Program-made: the position numbers and the translations under genes
Shown: piece after piece, positions 13,340 through 25,854 of the stretch
How the letters are laid out: each line of letters starts with the position of its first letter
Position numbering within the stretch: the first letter of the stretch is position 1
Origin: Hofstenia miamia
Taxonomy: Eukaryota > Xenacoelomorpha > Acoela > Hofsteniidae
Direction: 5' to 3'
DNA: 44,654 bases
Assembly: GCA_900660155.1 (NCBI GenBank)
Contig: CABFPE010000048.1
Location: 925,388-970,041, forward strand
The notes under the pieces: model-generated
What the model saw: the letters and a program-made list of their open reading frames with translations, nothing else
Told to the model about the DNA's origin: nothing
Databases searched by the model: none

Positions 13340-13501
13340 CAGATTCAGTAATTGATTCGTAAAAACTAGTAAATCTTTTCGATTAATGACAATGATATTA
13401 AATGAAAATTTTTACCAGCATAAGACATTCCTGTTCAGCGAAATAAAAATATACATGTACAATATAAAATATTTGTGAAAAAAATACATATATACATACA
13501 T

Positions 13502-13502
13502 C

Positions 13503-13565
<63 letters not shown>
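13502..13565. repeat. Long (TA)n microsatellite
   Basis: About 64 bases of TA repeats with one C interruption. It generates a meaningless Ile-Tyr run in minus-strand translation. Confidence 0.95.
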
Positions 13566-13569
<4 letters not shown>

Positions 13570-14317
13570 GGAGTCAGCCTTGATTGTTTCTTAAGGGATA
13601 TCTCAAATGGGCAAATTACTAATGACTTCATTATAGTCAAACGATGGTGTTGACTGTCATATAAAGACACGGGTATACATAGCTTTTTAGAATTAGCCAC
13701 TAACTCAGATGACGTACGAAGACGATATCCAAATGATCTGCATCGCTGATTTGAAAACGCGTTTGTTACAGATAGAAAGTTTATTTAAATTGACGTCGAG
13801 GCAATAAGACTATGAGAAGCGTTGGTCGAATAGTTTTAATAAAGAATTCAGCCTTTGAGAATTAGCTGACCAATTAGTGATTTCAGACCACTTCACGCTT
13901 TAATTCTAGTTTTATTAAAATCATCACCAACTCCTCGAAAGCGATAATATGGTTTTATTGCTGGGACGGCTTTGATGAATAATGCAACGAGTGTCATCTA
14001 GCCGAGATGTACAAACACAAATTAGATTTCCTATCACTCTTTATTAAATTCGTGAATCAGAGTGCAAATTTTGAACAGACAAATATTTCAAAACAAATTA
14101 TTTGCTAAAATACGTTAGGAAATTGCCCTCATAATCAATCGCGTTTCTGATCATCTAGGCTTTTAACACTTATCCGGAATGTGTAAAACTCCACTTAAAT
14201 AGGATTAATATTTTGGTACCTTTACAATAGTACTCCCACGTCCCATTCAAATCAATTCCGAAGCGGAAGAATTCCTTTTCTCAAAAACGTATTATAACTA
14301 TTAATACTGCTCATTGC
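13566..14317. other. Intergenic DNA, nothing recognised
   Basis: AT-rich sequence with no supportable feature. Confidence 0.5.
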
Positions 14318-14582
14318 AGGCGCGGTTTTAGGAGGACGACCACCCGCCTGCTGCTTTTTTAAAACTTACGAAACATTATATGAAATTTAAGATGTTTTAT
14401 GTGAACATTGTGATTAAAATGTAATCTTTAGTGGCTTTCATAACAGAAAAACAATTTTTTAAAAAATCTGCTCTTGAATAAAAGGCTTCGTAAAGACTAG
14501 CTTCCATAAATACATACCTTAAAAAGCTTTTGTGAATAACTTCATAAATCATTTTTCAATTACATGCTCTAATTATTATAGA
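14318..14582 (+). repeat. Dispersed repeat, copy 2 (pairs with 1985-2265)
   Basis: Second copy of the unnamed repeat. It starts with a GC-richer block (GCGCGGTTTTAGGAGGACGA) not fully preserved in the first copy, so this may be the better preserved end. No coding capacity or terminal repeats were found. Confidence 0.5.
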
Positions 14583-15590
14583 TCAAAGAAGGTCACTTTT
14601 GGAATCACTATAAACTGCAGGATCTCCATGGAGCTTAAATATCTAAAAAACATATGCAATAGCCCAATAATTTTATTCACATTTTCTATGTGCTTGCAAG
14701 TTTCGAGATAGCAAAAAGATTTGCCTTATGCTGCATTCGGTTGAATAACAGATTTACTCATTCAATTTACGTTTTGATTCTGAAAAGTGGTTTGATTGAA
14801 GTTTTTATTGACAAAGAGCATAAAATTATTGATCATGTAAAAATAGCGAAAAAAATTTAAGAATGACCCAAATATTTAGCCAATACTGTATATATTGCAA
14901 AATACCGTTAATCGCAACAGTTGGTTTTGCGGTTTCGCAAATAAATTGATGTATCCTGTTTGCATAATGAACGATCTGGGCAAGATAGTAGCCCGCCATG
15001 CAAATTCAGATTCCACTAGATCCACTATTACACTGATAGGTCGCATGCATATCGTAATATAAAGAATTTTACCAATATCAATACAGAACTGTTAACTATT
15101 TATTGTAAATGTAGACCTTGTTATGAATAAAGCTCACACAAAAAAATTAATGGATTGTCATTGTGTCTGACAATGAAATAAAACTGCGTTCATTGAATAG
15201 GTGTCATATGTCATTGATTTAAAACACAATTCGACCATTTGAAACTATTTTGAAGAATGTCGCAAATTATTGGCAAAATTTGATTTAACTGTATATATTT
15301 TAAACACTTTAAATGATATTATTATAAAAAATAAACAAGTACCTACGTTTTTGCATTCATTTGAGTCGGAAAGAGATAACTCAAAATTACCTAAATTTCA
15401 AGAAATTTTGCAATTACATGCATACAAAAATAGAATGCATATTACTTTGTTATACTTAAACCAAAGCTGTATTCTGCCATATTTTGAATTAAATTTGTTA
15501 TTAAATAAGAAATTAGTGTATGCTCTATTAGAAACATACAAAATAAGTGCATACAATGCATTAGGTATCTTTTAAAAACTTTTCAAATGC

Positions 15591-15595
<5 letters not shown>
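14583..15595. other. Intergenic DNA; 101-codon frame judged non-coding
   Basis: A plus-strand frame at 15270-15575 is open for 101 codons. Its composition (Leu, Asn, Lys, Tyr, Ile) is what AT-rich DNA gives by chance. No domain, splice site or upstream signal supports it. Confidence 0.5.

Positions 15596-15627
<32 letters not shown>
15596..15627. repeat. (TA)n microsatellite
   Basis: Pure TA run of about 16 units. Confidence 0.9.
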
Positions 15628-15629
<2 letters not shown>

Positions 15630-16662
15630 CGTTCGTTAAGTGAACCACTCATACTTTCATTGCATGAAACTTCAGAAGTTGTGGGATGGTCTGAAGTCAA
15701 TTGCTAACCACTTCACTGAGAAATGCATTTGCATTAAAACATCAGTTTCATTTCATCCTATTTTTGTATGTTTTAATGGACACTTTTACACAAAATATAT
15801 TAATTCGGAAAAAACAGAAAAACAAATTCAAACGATGCAGAAAGTTATCATCTCCAATAACAATGGCATAATAAGCAAATCGGCGGGTGCAAAGGGGATA
15901 GGCAAAGGGCATAACCCTCTCCAATGAAGCGAAATTTAGAAAAAATTCTGATACTAGATAACAATTAATACTTAACTGCAGAGATTATTTGTTTTATGCC
16001 AAACAGCATTTTACTACAAATTTGTTTTAATCCCAAACTTCACATGGATTTTTAAAATATGGGATAATTTCTTCAAAAAAATATAGAAACACCCGTAACT
16101 CACGATCTAATAAAGAAATCCAAAATATGTTCGTCATTAGCATGTTAATGATTACGATATCGATAAAATCAATGGATAGCGGTCACCTCCATTTTTTAAT
16201 GATAACAATTCATTAGACTGAATAAGCCAGCTTATTATAACACTAATCGCAACTTAATGACCCGCTTTGTATTCTGTAATAGTGACGTAATAGTGAGGTG
16301 AGTTCAATTTCAAATTACTGCAAATGTTTGATCAAAGAGAAACTGAATACTGAATTAAATAAATCGAAGTTTGTTGCAGAAGATATTATCAAATGCGATG
16401 GAGAATAACATTAACTCATACATCTGTTATTGTACGCATTAGACATACATTTATTACATTTCATGAAATATTTGTCATCAACAATAAAAATCAAAAGAAA
16501 GAAAAGACCGAAATCATGCAAAATTGCCTCGACAAATAGAAAATGTCCAAAACTCAATTATTCACCAAGTGCGAAAAATTGGTTCCAAATTTACAGCATA
16601 AGCTGCTTATTTAATTATTCTTTCGTTTAGTTTATGATAACACTCAGAATTTGATTTAAAAA
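15628..16662. other. Intergenic DNA left of the 66-bp array
   Basis: Short frames only (for example 15640-15927, 95 codons) without recognisable domains. Confidence 0.5.
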
Positions 16663-17735
16663 GTTGACAACAAAGTCTTCCCGCGTTGTTGTAAGCCAAA
16701 ATAGAATCGATTTAATTCTGAAAACTTTGTTGACAACAAAGTCTTCCCGCGTTGTTGTAAGCCAAAATAGAATCGATTTAATTCTGAAAACTTTGTTGAC
16801 AACAAAGTCTTCCCGCGTTGTTGTAAGCCAAAATAGAATCGATTTAATTCTGAAAACTTTGTTGACAACAAAGTCTTCCCGCGTTGTTGTAAGCCAAAAT
16901 AGAATCGATTTAATTCTGAAAACTTTGTTGACAACAAAGTCTTCCCGCGTTGTTGTAAGCCAAAATAGAATCGATTTAATTCTGAAAACTTTGTTGACAA
17001 CAAAGTCTTCCCGCGTTGTTGTAAGCCAAAATAGAATCGATTTAATTCTGAAAACTTTGTTGACAACAAAGTCTTCCCGCGTTGTTGTAAGCCAAAATAG
17101 AATCGATTTAATTCTGAAAACTTTGTTGACAACAAAGTCTTCCCGCGTTGTTGTAAGCCAAAATAGAATCGATTTAATTCTGAAAACTTTGTTGACAACA
17201 AAGTCTTCCCGCGTTGTTGTAAGCCAAAATAGAATCGATTTAATTCTGAAAACTTTGTTGACAACAAAGTCTTCCCGCGTTGTTGTAAGCCAAAATAGAA
17301 TCGATTTAATTCTGAAAACTTTGTTGACAACAAAGTCTTCCCGCGTTGTTGTAAGCCAAAATAGAATCGATTTAATTCTGAAAACTTTGTTGACAACAAA
17401 GTCTTCCCGCGTTGTTGTAAGCCAAAATAGAATCGATTTAATTCTGAAAACTTTGTTGACAACAAAGTCTTCCCGCGTTGTTGTAAGCCAAAATAGAATC
17501 GATTTAATTCTGAAAACTTTGTTGACAACAAAGTCTTCCCGCGTTGTTGTAAGCCAAAATAGAATCGATTTAATTCTGAAAACTTTGTTGACAACAAAGT
17601 CTTCCCGCGTTGTTGTAAGCCAAAATAGAATCGATTTAATTCTGAAAACTTTGTTGACAACAAAGTCTTCCCGCGTTGTTGTAAGCCAAAATAGAATCGA
17701 TTTAATTCTGAAAACTTTGTTGACAACAAAGTCTT
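16663..17735. repeat. 66-bp tandem array, 16 identical units plus a partial
   Basis: Units starting GTTGACAACAAAG recur every 66 bases from 16663 to 17719: sixteen complete copies and a 17-base partial copy. The copies look identical by eye. Each unit junction holds ACTTTGTTGACAACAAAGT, a perfect 9-bp inverted repeat around one base, so sixteen dyads are spaced at 66 bp (about 6.3 helical turns). Because 66 is a multiple of three and the unit lacks stops in one frame on each strand, 369-codon and 373-codon frames run through it on the two strands. These are arithmetic by-products and should not be annotated as proteins. At the left edge the unit degenerates into TTGATTTAAAAA, and at the right edge TCTTCCCGCG changes to TCTTTTTGCG. 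Confidence 0.95.
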
Positions 17736-20700
17736 TTTGCGCTCACACAACTTTAAATTCGAAAATGTTGTGAACAAAGTTGTACATCAGAACTCTACCT
17801 TTGCCACCCCAATAAACATTAATTAGCTATTGAATTTTCCATTTTGTTTAGCCAGGGACGGTTGGCGTCATATTTTATAAAATTTAACAATTGACATTTT
17901 TAGGAACAATTAATGTGGATAGTGAAATTAAAGGTCAATTGTATCTCAAATGGGCAGATCAACAGTGCAAGCAATAACATTAGTTAAAATGAGTAGATAG
18001 AAATTAAAGAATTAATGTGTATTAAGTAGAAGATGAAACAAAAAAAGGTGATAAAAAATTCAATAAAAAAGATATAAAATTGAATTAAAAGCAGAATACA
18101 CTATACAACTTCTTAGACAAAAGAGACAATACACCAATGTAAATGGAAATTCTCACAGAAATTAGGAAGCTAGTAAAATGGAAGACCGCATAAATAAAGG
18201 AAGTTTGATTTATTTGGATTAATTTTTCAATTACCCTGATAAATTTGAAGATTAAGCCGTAATCACATTAAAGAAACTAGAAATAAGGAAATAATGAGGG
18301 AATTCAGGATTAAAATGAGCATGTCTATACATCTAATATATAGTAATAACTACATAATATACGTGTTGTTTCCCTCATACGACATCAAACCAAAGTCAAA
18401 TTTTTCTTATAGAAGAAATTAGGAAATTAATGGACAAAAATACAAGCCCAAGTCAAGCCTAATTAAATGTTTTCAGGAGGTCCAAAGACAAATCCAAATA
18501 AAATGACAAGTGACGGCTTAGTTACTGAACATCTATTGAAAATTTGGTACAAAGGCCAAACCGAAATTAACTAACAAGAGGACATTCAGTACATTTTATA
18601 AATTTATTTTGAGCTATAGTTGAAAAAGGCGATTGTGAAGTTCATTACAAAATGAGACCTTAATAAAATTTAATAATAATTTAATAAGAAATATTTTTTC
18701 CTTTAAAAGGTGCTTCGTAGTAGTAGCAATTAAAGCGGATATTTGACCTTAGGTTTAGTTTTCTTCAATTTTACATTAAAAATTTCTCATTGATATTAGC
18801 GAAATAAAACCATTTCATTAAAAAAAAATAATTTCAAGGACATACGAACACATTTAAGAATGTAGTGCTTTATTAATGGACTGCATTAAGAAAGTGTAAT
18901 AAAACATCGACTGAAAAATGAAACATAACAGAGCCAATTATAAAACAAAGAAACATTGCATCATTTAAAAAATGAAAGCTAAAAAATTACTTTTAAGTTT
19001 TTTTTTATTTAAAATACAATTTTGTCATTAAATATCTCAGGATTATGCACCTGTACAATAATAAATGACAAAGCTGACATCGAGGTGATACTTATTTTAA
19101 AAAAATTATCAATTGATATTTAATTATCTGAATTGATAATCATACTATTAAATGTAAAAATTATATTACACCTTGCCGCAAACTGCAATTTAACGCTTTA
19201 TTATTTAACTACACCAGACGTGTACATATAAAATATTACTCAATGAAGACAAACTAATGAAATTAATATAAAAGCTAAGTAAAAATTTCATTATCAAAAT
19301 ATTTCTTACTTTATCCTTGTCAGTGGGGAAATTTTTGGCGAAGTAGCAGACCCGAGTGCGGCTTCAGTTGTATATTTAAAAATGGGTAATAATCGTATTT
19401 AAAAATGTGATTAGCATCTCAGTAACTAAAACGGTTGTGGTGAAATGGAGTAGGGTTAATCAACGGGCGCACTAGTTTGTAATTATTTCGTATTTTAAGA
19501 AATGCATTGAAATCTCTTCATTTAGCACAAGCCATTTGTCCAACAATTTTCAGTGTTATGTCAAATAACAATATGCTGCAAATGAAATTGCTGCTAGATT
19601 ATGAAAATTTATATTTGAACTTTGTAAAAAAATTTAATAGCTTCTTTATCATCTTTAGATTGTATTATTTATTAATTTAATGAATATAACTAGATTTTAG
19701 AAGCATACTCGAGTATTGAAAAATGTTACCTTTAAATGTATTGCATGCATTACAGCAAAAAGATATTGTACCAATTTTATATTTTAACAAAATATTGGCA
19801 ACTATTTATAATATTTGTAGTTTTATAAAACTTAGAATGAAAAAATCCTTGAAAAGAGGATATGTAAAGCACTAATTGCTGATCCTTTGTATAAAAAGAC
19901 CTCTTCAAGCCCTATAAACAATAAACTTAGAAAAGCAAGTGCATCTATGATTCTATATTCTCATAAATATGAAATTCAATATCCATATTTTGACATTGTA
20001 TACGGTGGCTAAATCATTGTCGAAAATGAAAAATAAGGAATTTTAATAGGAAAATCGAAACAAATACATCATAAATGCAATTGCATCGTTGCAAAGCAAC
20101 GCAAAATTTTGTATTTCCATTATGATCAATGATTTTGTCATTTATAAGTAAAAATAATAAATATTTTATTTAAAATAAAACTTAATTTTTTGGAACTTTA
20201 AGCTAGTGTAACTTTAAAGATATGAGTACTTTTCACGATGGGAAATATTCCAATTGAGTTTGTTTTGATTTATTTTTTATTTTGATTCTAACTTGTATGT
20301 AAAAATGTAAGAATGTCAAATAGAGCAATTTTTAGAAAACTATTTATAGGCAGCCGAGGCTCGTTTAAACTTGGTTGCGACTTTTTAAGAAGCCATTAGG
20401 CAAATTTGAGCTCCAAAAATGCAAAAATACTATCAACAGGCCTTTGTACAAAAGTATGCGCTCGCCATGATAATATATACCCTGTTCTATTCAACTATGA
20501 CGCAAAGATATTATTTGCACACAATCCATTAGGAACCACAAACTAACAAATAATTAAAGGGGCAACATCTGCGTAAATCAGCGGTCAATTAAGAACCAGC
20601 ATGCATGGAAGAGTCTCACAAGCTGTTTAAGGTAAACACCTACTGGTTTAAGTTGACAATCAGTCCTGAACAGCAATTAAATAAAATACACAAAACAAAC

Positions 20701-22039
20701 TAAATGGTAAGTAAATTTACCCTATTATAAAGCTATTTCTGAAATTGAATTATTCCAAATAAAATGCAATAGTTAGATATTCATTTTTGAATAACTAAAA
20801 CTGAAACTAAATCAATAACGAAAGTGAAAAACACGTTTTACATGGAATGATTCTTCCAAAACGTAAAATAATTATTTTCTTGGTCGAGAAGTTTTTGTTT
20901 ATGTCAGATACTATAAGCAAAAAAATAATAAAAACTCAATTTATTGCAAAACTCATTTTGTATAAAGACTTTGAATGGCATGAGATTTGCTAGAGTTCAA
21001 AGAAGAAAGACAAATACAGATAGCAGCTCCCAAAATTCTCCAATGAGTCTAATTCTAATCCAAACAGAGATTTTAAGTCGGTTATTTCACAAAGATTGTC
21101 ATTTCATTGTTCTGAGTTCAATACTTTAATTCAATAATAAATGATGCTCTAAAAGTTTTCTGTTTTCCTTCACTGAAAAGAAAAAAGTATAGAATTCTTT
21201 CTTGAAAAAGGCAGAGAACAAGCACAAATCTCATAATTACTTTCTCTATTATTGTAGAACCGTTCTCCTTTAAATCATTAATATGTATAAGACTACAAGT
21301 CAATCACATAGACGAGTTAGATTAATAAAGATATCAACGTTTCTACATCTCCAATTAAGTGCTTTTAGTCATAAAAAACGTAATACAGTAGGCGTCTAGG
21401 TAGAGTATGATATAAGTCACAACGTGCCTGTGGAAAATGTCAAATATTTCTAGGTAAAATAACGTCATAACTAATATAAGTACTAAAATTCACTCACAGT
21501 TGATATTTAAAAGTTTATATACTTCAACAGTAAGTTTGAAAATAACTACATTGTCATCAAACTGCACAATTTAATACTTATTTTGGAGTTAATTCCCGTC
21601 TTAACAACAATATGAAGGAAAAGAAAAACACTTTGTATTTCGCTAAAAAACATGCAACTCTGTACAATAAACATTCACGAGAGGTGATCTAAAAGTTAGA
21701 TTTTAATGAATTAACAATATGAAATACAATTAAATTTACTAAAATAAATTATACAGATTCATCAAGGAATAAGAAATACAGTTTCTATTACTATTGTGCC
21801 CCATGTCCTTTTTACAAACTCGAATGAAATCTTGGAACCAGGTTGTTCATATATATCATCTTATTAATAATCGAAAACGCAATTTGTTAAATTGGTAAAC
21901 TAGCCAAGTTTTGAAATTCAGAGGATTGCAAATTTTAAAAATGATTAATAGTACCAGATCTATAAGATGGTATAGAAGAAGTCTACCGGAAGATAACAGT
22001 AACTAATCAATGTACTAGAAAATAAAACTTGCATTACTA
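17736..22039. other. Intergenic DNA, no gene seen
   Basis: More than 4 kb of very AT-rich sequence. Open frames are all under about 62 codons and unrecognisable. I see no repeats with clear ends. Confidence 0.5.
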
Positions 22040-22285
22040 CTATGATTCTGAGGACCATTCGGACCTAGACGATTTACTTGTTTCAGTCCTATGGAGTTAA
22101 ATGTATCGTGGGATTCGATCAAAATTTTGGAGTGTGCTGCAAATGAATTGGAACCACAAATTTCAGAACATTACAAAGAATTTCTGCAAATTTCACCTAA
22201 AATAGAAGTTAAGCCATGGCAATTGGAACGAATGGAACTGGCACCATAATCATTGTGACTAAATGGGACTAAAATTAATCAAATT
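22040..22285 (+). repeat. Degenerate repeat, copy 1 (pairs with 23500-23745)
   Basis: Resembles 23500-23745. Shared landmarks are a GGxCC-rich start, a TTGGAA-GAAC block, TGGGACTAAA or TGGGACTAAATGAGACT, and ATCAAATTTTGA/ATAAAATTTTGATA at the end. Similarity is patchy. The family is unknown. Confidence 0.35.
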
Positions 22286-23499
22286 TTGAACATTAAGAAC
22301 CATAGTATGCGCGGTGCAGCAAGGCTAAGCCACTACCGCACAACCTACTTTTCCAAAAGTAAAGCACAATATACGCAACATCGGGGAAGACAAGCTATAT
22401 AAATAACAAAAAGCAAAACTTCTTATGTAAGTTTTTAACAAAATAAGGGAGTTAACAATACATGTATTGCTGGTCATGTGATTAATATTATTTTTAAAAG
22501 CTCTCTATCTGCATTTATTTTAATTTGATTACTTTCAAAATTTCCGAATCACATTGCAAGACAGAACTTTTGATCATCTTTAAAAAATATTGTCCAACAT
22601 ATTAATGCAAAACGATGTACGAAATTCATTTACTAATATAGAACTATGACCACATAACTTGATTGAAAAAAAACTAAACATCGACGAGTTATTGAAAGCA
22701 TAATTATTTTAGAGTGATGTAAAACATCCAAAATCTAGATTTCAATATAAATTTGTAATATTGATACAGTTGTTCCATATATTTGCTAATCCACATCGTT
22801 TATTTGATAACTCAACCGCCCATTCAGGCAAATCCAAGTGTGCAAATAAGAGTGAATGGAATGTTTGACTACACCAGAAAGCTACAAATAAATTACAATG
22901 AATGAAATGCATTTGAAAGTTATGCTATTCGATTATTCAAAATTCAATGTTTATCACAAGTATTGAATAGGTTTGATATGATGTATTGGATACATGAATT
23001 AAATAAATTGCAAAATTTCAATAGCTTTTGTTACAAAATAGTTGGAGAATTTACAAAATAGAACACAGCATAGATGAATCTTGCATTAATTATATATTGA
23101 ATTTTTAGTAAAGAATTAAGAATTTAGATTGAATTGAAATAATTCGTAAACTTATTGATTCAATCAAATTTCTTTATACTAAATCACAATTGCTTAGGCT
23201 CCGACATAGCGGCTGCAGAGAATGTAGTCACTTACGCTTCTTCCATCATGTACTAATTATTTGTATTCCAATATATTTCTTTATCTAGGGAATTACTGCA
23301 TGAATGCTTAAATTAATAATTATAAATAGAATGGAGAGCGGGCTCAGGCCGAAATTGTACAAAACTTTGAATGATGACTGAATATTACAAAGTATAAAAA
23401 CCTAATTTTTTTGTAATTCTATTGAAGGTGGGGCTGGACTTGGCTGGTTACTGTTTCGTTTGGGCTTTTTTAGATTAAAATTTGGGATTGGGTTGAGTC

Positions 23500-23745
23500 T
23501 GGGCCGAAAACCTGGAAATTTTTGTCACCATTGCATATCTGGTCCCATGGGATTGGGACAAAAATAACAAACTGGTTCCACGGATTTAAGAATTTTAGTC
23601 ACAATTTTTGGCAATTCGGTGAAATTGTTGTTATACAGTGCGCCAAGAGATTTCATTGGAATGGTAAAAGCCGAACTTGCACAAAATCAATGGGACTAAA
23701 TGAGACTGAGACCAATAAAATTTTGATACCGCAGATCCCAAATTA
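23500..23745 (+). repeat. Degenerate repeat, copy 2 (pairs with 22040-22285)
   Basis: Richer in GGGAC/GGTCCC motifs than the other copy. A 74-codon open frame overlaps it but shows no domain. Confidence 0.35.
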
Positions 23746-24324
23746 GAAATAAAAAATTCAGTACTGCAGTTGGTTTTGTTTGGAGAAGGAGACAAATTTG
23801 GAGTGGAGTTTTACGATCTACACATTTAAAGAAACAAATTATCATTATATTAGCAAGAAGGCCAAACAATTTAGAATTAACCATTTTTACACAATTTAAT
23901 CCGATATTGCGAACACTAATTTATGAGTAGGGCAAATTTTATAAGCGCTTAAAAAATGGGAAATATGCAGAAACGAAGGTTGAAATATGCATTTACATGC
24001 ATTAATGATTACACCCACAAATTTCAGAAACATGCTTAGACAGATACAATTATTAAAGTTTAGTACGCTGATTTCCATCGGCGTACAACGTTCATATTGT
24101 GATTTAATTTAAGTAGGACTTTTCATAACAGAATGTTATGAGAATGACGTGACTGAATAAAAAAATTGATATACACAAAAATGTTAGGTTTATATAGGCC
24201 GATATACACACCATAACTGTAGCTTCATGCATGTGCACTCGGAGAGTGGGCCTGTTAGATACGGTATAAGCCTATTCAGGCAATTTTTTAATTAAATTTA
24301 ATCATTTTTAGCATACGTGGTATA

Positions 24325-24365
24325 CGCCGGCGCCGCCGCCGATGAATTTATTATCGGCGCTGGGC
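24325..24365. other. GC-rich hairpin-forming patch
   Basis: CGCCGGCGCCGCCGCCGAT is followed by a short AT loop and ATCGGCGCTGGG. GCCGAT and ATCGGC can pair as a 6-bp stem around a 9-base loop. It is a compositional outlier, possibly the end of a decayed transposon. No partner end was found. Confidence 0.4.
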
Positions 24366-24452
24366 TCTAATTCGATGAATGACTACTTTATGTCCAGATT
24401 GTCAACGAGCCAAAATGGCTAATTTCAACTTGGATCACCCCATAGAATCCTT

Positions 24453-24653
24453 CAATGAGGCTCTTTTTAGCTCGATGTTTTTTTAAAAATATTACGCTGC
24501 CAGAATTTTTTACATAGCTCTTCCTATTATTTAATAAAATTTTCTAAAATATGATTATAAAGATAGCCATATTGAAGGAAAACAAGAAAAATCTGCATAA
24601 TCAAATTAAAGAGCAGAACTAAAAATTGGTTTTGCCTAAAAAAAGCCTCATTG
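24453..24653. mobile_element. Small MITE with CAATGAGGCT ends
   Basis: CAATGAGGCTCTTTTTAG at the left (24453-24470) is matched at 17 of 18 positions by the minus-strand reading of the right end (24636-24653). The 201-bp interval is non-coding. I could not find a target-site duplication, so the superfamily is unknown and the ends may extend a few bases. Confidence 0.6.
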
Positions 24654-24656
24654 TAT

Positions 24657-25700
24657 ATTCAATGCAGTGCTCGGCTCGTTGACATGTCTGTTTACGTCAA
24701 CACTAGTAATAGGGGCAAATTTTAAGGCAGCAATGTCGATCACAGCTAGCCCGTCTAGAATGGCTGTTGATATACCGCTGATACAGTTATTTACTGAACA
24801 ATTTTTGTTCCCTGCCTGTATTGTTGGTCAGACATTTCTGCATCCTACAAATTGCGTAGAGCTTCAAGAACCACTTCCAAAGAATCCTTAGTAACATGCC
24901 TCGTTCGGGTTATAATTGTGGCAATTCCACGGAAATGTGTAGAAATAACTAGATTTGGTGGCAAGTTGGTCAACATCAAGATTCTTTTACAAGATCGGAT
25001 TGCACTTGAATCATCGTTCACGAAATTTTTTATTGTTTTAAAATTAATCGAATAGTAGAACGGTTCCCCAACGTTTAATAATTGGTTTTGGTGGCAATTG
25101 ATGGGAAATTTGCTAAACGTTGAAATCAAATCGTTTACATTGAGAAATTCATTCTGAACAGCTTCTCCAACTCGGTAAAATGCACGGGCAAGACAGACTA
25201 AATGGGTTAATTTGGAATGAAAACAGCCAAACCACCACCCATCTTTTTCATATATGGAGCAGCGCAGCTCAGCAATAAAACTAAACTGTCGTAGTGCAAT
25301 TTAGCAGACCATAAAAGCAAATCGTTCACCACAGTTGCCACGGTGGAGGGTGTTTTGCTTCTAGAATCGTGCTACAAATAAGAAATAAATCTTCCGACGA
25401 AATCCTACTCAGGGAGCCCACAAGAACATTGCAGATATTGCGATTTAAAAAATCACTGATTTTATTCACAGTTATGTAAATCACACCATCCCCTATAGCT
25501 TGAGAGACAAATCCCAGTTTTGAATAAACTTCGCTTCACTAGCAATGTTGAAAGCTGGAATATATGTATGGAGAAATTTTCGAAGTGGTTGATTTTGTGA
25601 CTTGCGTAGAGGAATGTTTGCCGCAATTAATGCCTTTGTATGATCCCTACCAAAATCGCCCTTGCTTTTATAATTCACATAATTTGTCAACAGAGGTGTC
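24657..25700 (-). pseudogene. CGBP1-like hAT transposase fossil
   Basis: Read on the minus strand in several frames, this aligns from start to near the C-terminus with the CGBP1-like branch of hAT-derived proteins. First (25690-25500) comes the N-terminal block with GDFGRDHTKALIAANIPLRK and PLRKFLHTYIP. Next (25500-25340) is ITVNKISDFLNRNICNVLVG, where the family has a VSIDEST-like stretch. It is followed by LLLSCAAPYMKKMGGGL and, in another frame, LARAFYRVGEAVQNEF. A helical region (EPFYYSINFKTIKNFV, DSLEVVLEALRNL) leads to KFAPITSVDV near 24700, the start of the hAT dimerisation block. Several frameshifts and stops separate the pieces, and the ERxFS core after ITSVDV is lost. It cannot encode a protein. 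It abuts the small MITE on its downstream side. The family match is from memory of its motifs. Confidence 0.72.
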
Positions 25701-25854
25701 GATTATGAGCCCTGACCTGTAATATAGCTAACAGACAGGATGCTTTCTTTAGGACAGACGTACTTACCAACTTTATCTGAAAATGGACCGCGTAATACTA
25801 GTTTGTTCTGAAAGTTCATTCACATAAAAGTATATTTGAGGTAATACAATATTA

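Noticed and set aside
13398..13700. 100-codon minus-strand frame
   Set aside because: Its centre is an Ile-Tyr run translated from the (TA)n microsatellite.
15270..15575. 101-codon plus-strand frame
   Set aside because: Composition is that of chance AT-rich translation, with no domain or splice support.
16663..17735. CRISPR-like array
   Set aside because: There are no variable spacers; the whole 66-bp unit is repeated without change, and the setting is eukaryotic.
16656..17777. Two 370-codon repetitive open frames on opposite strands
   Set aside because: Direct consequence of a 66-bp period without in-frame stops. No independent coding evidence.
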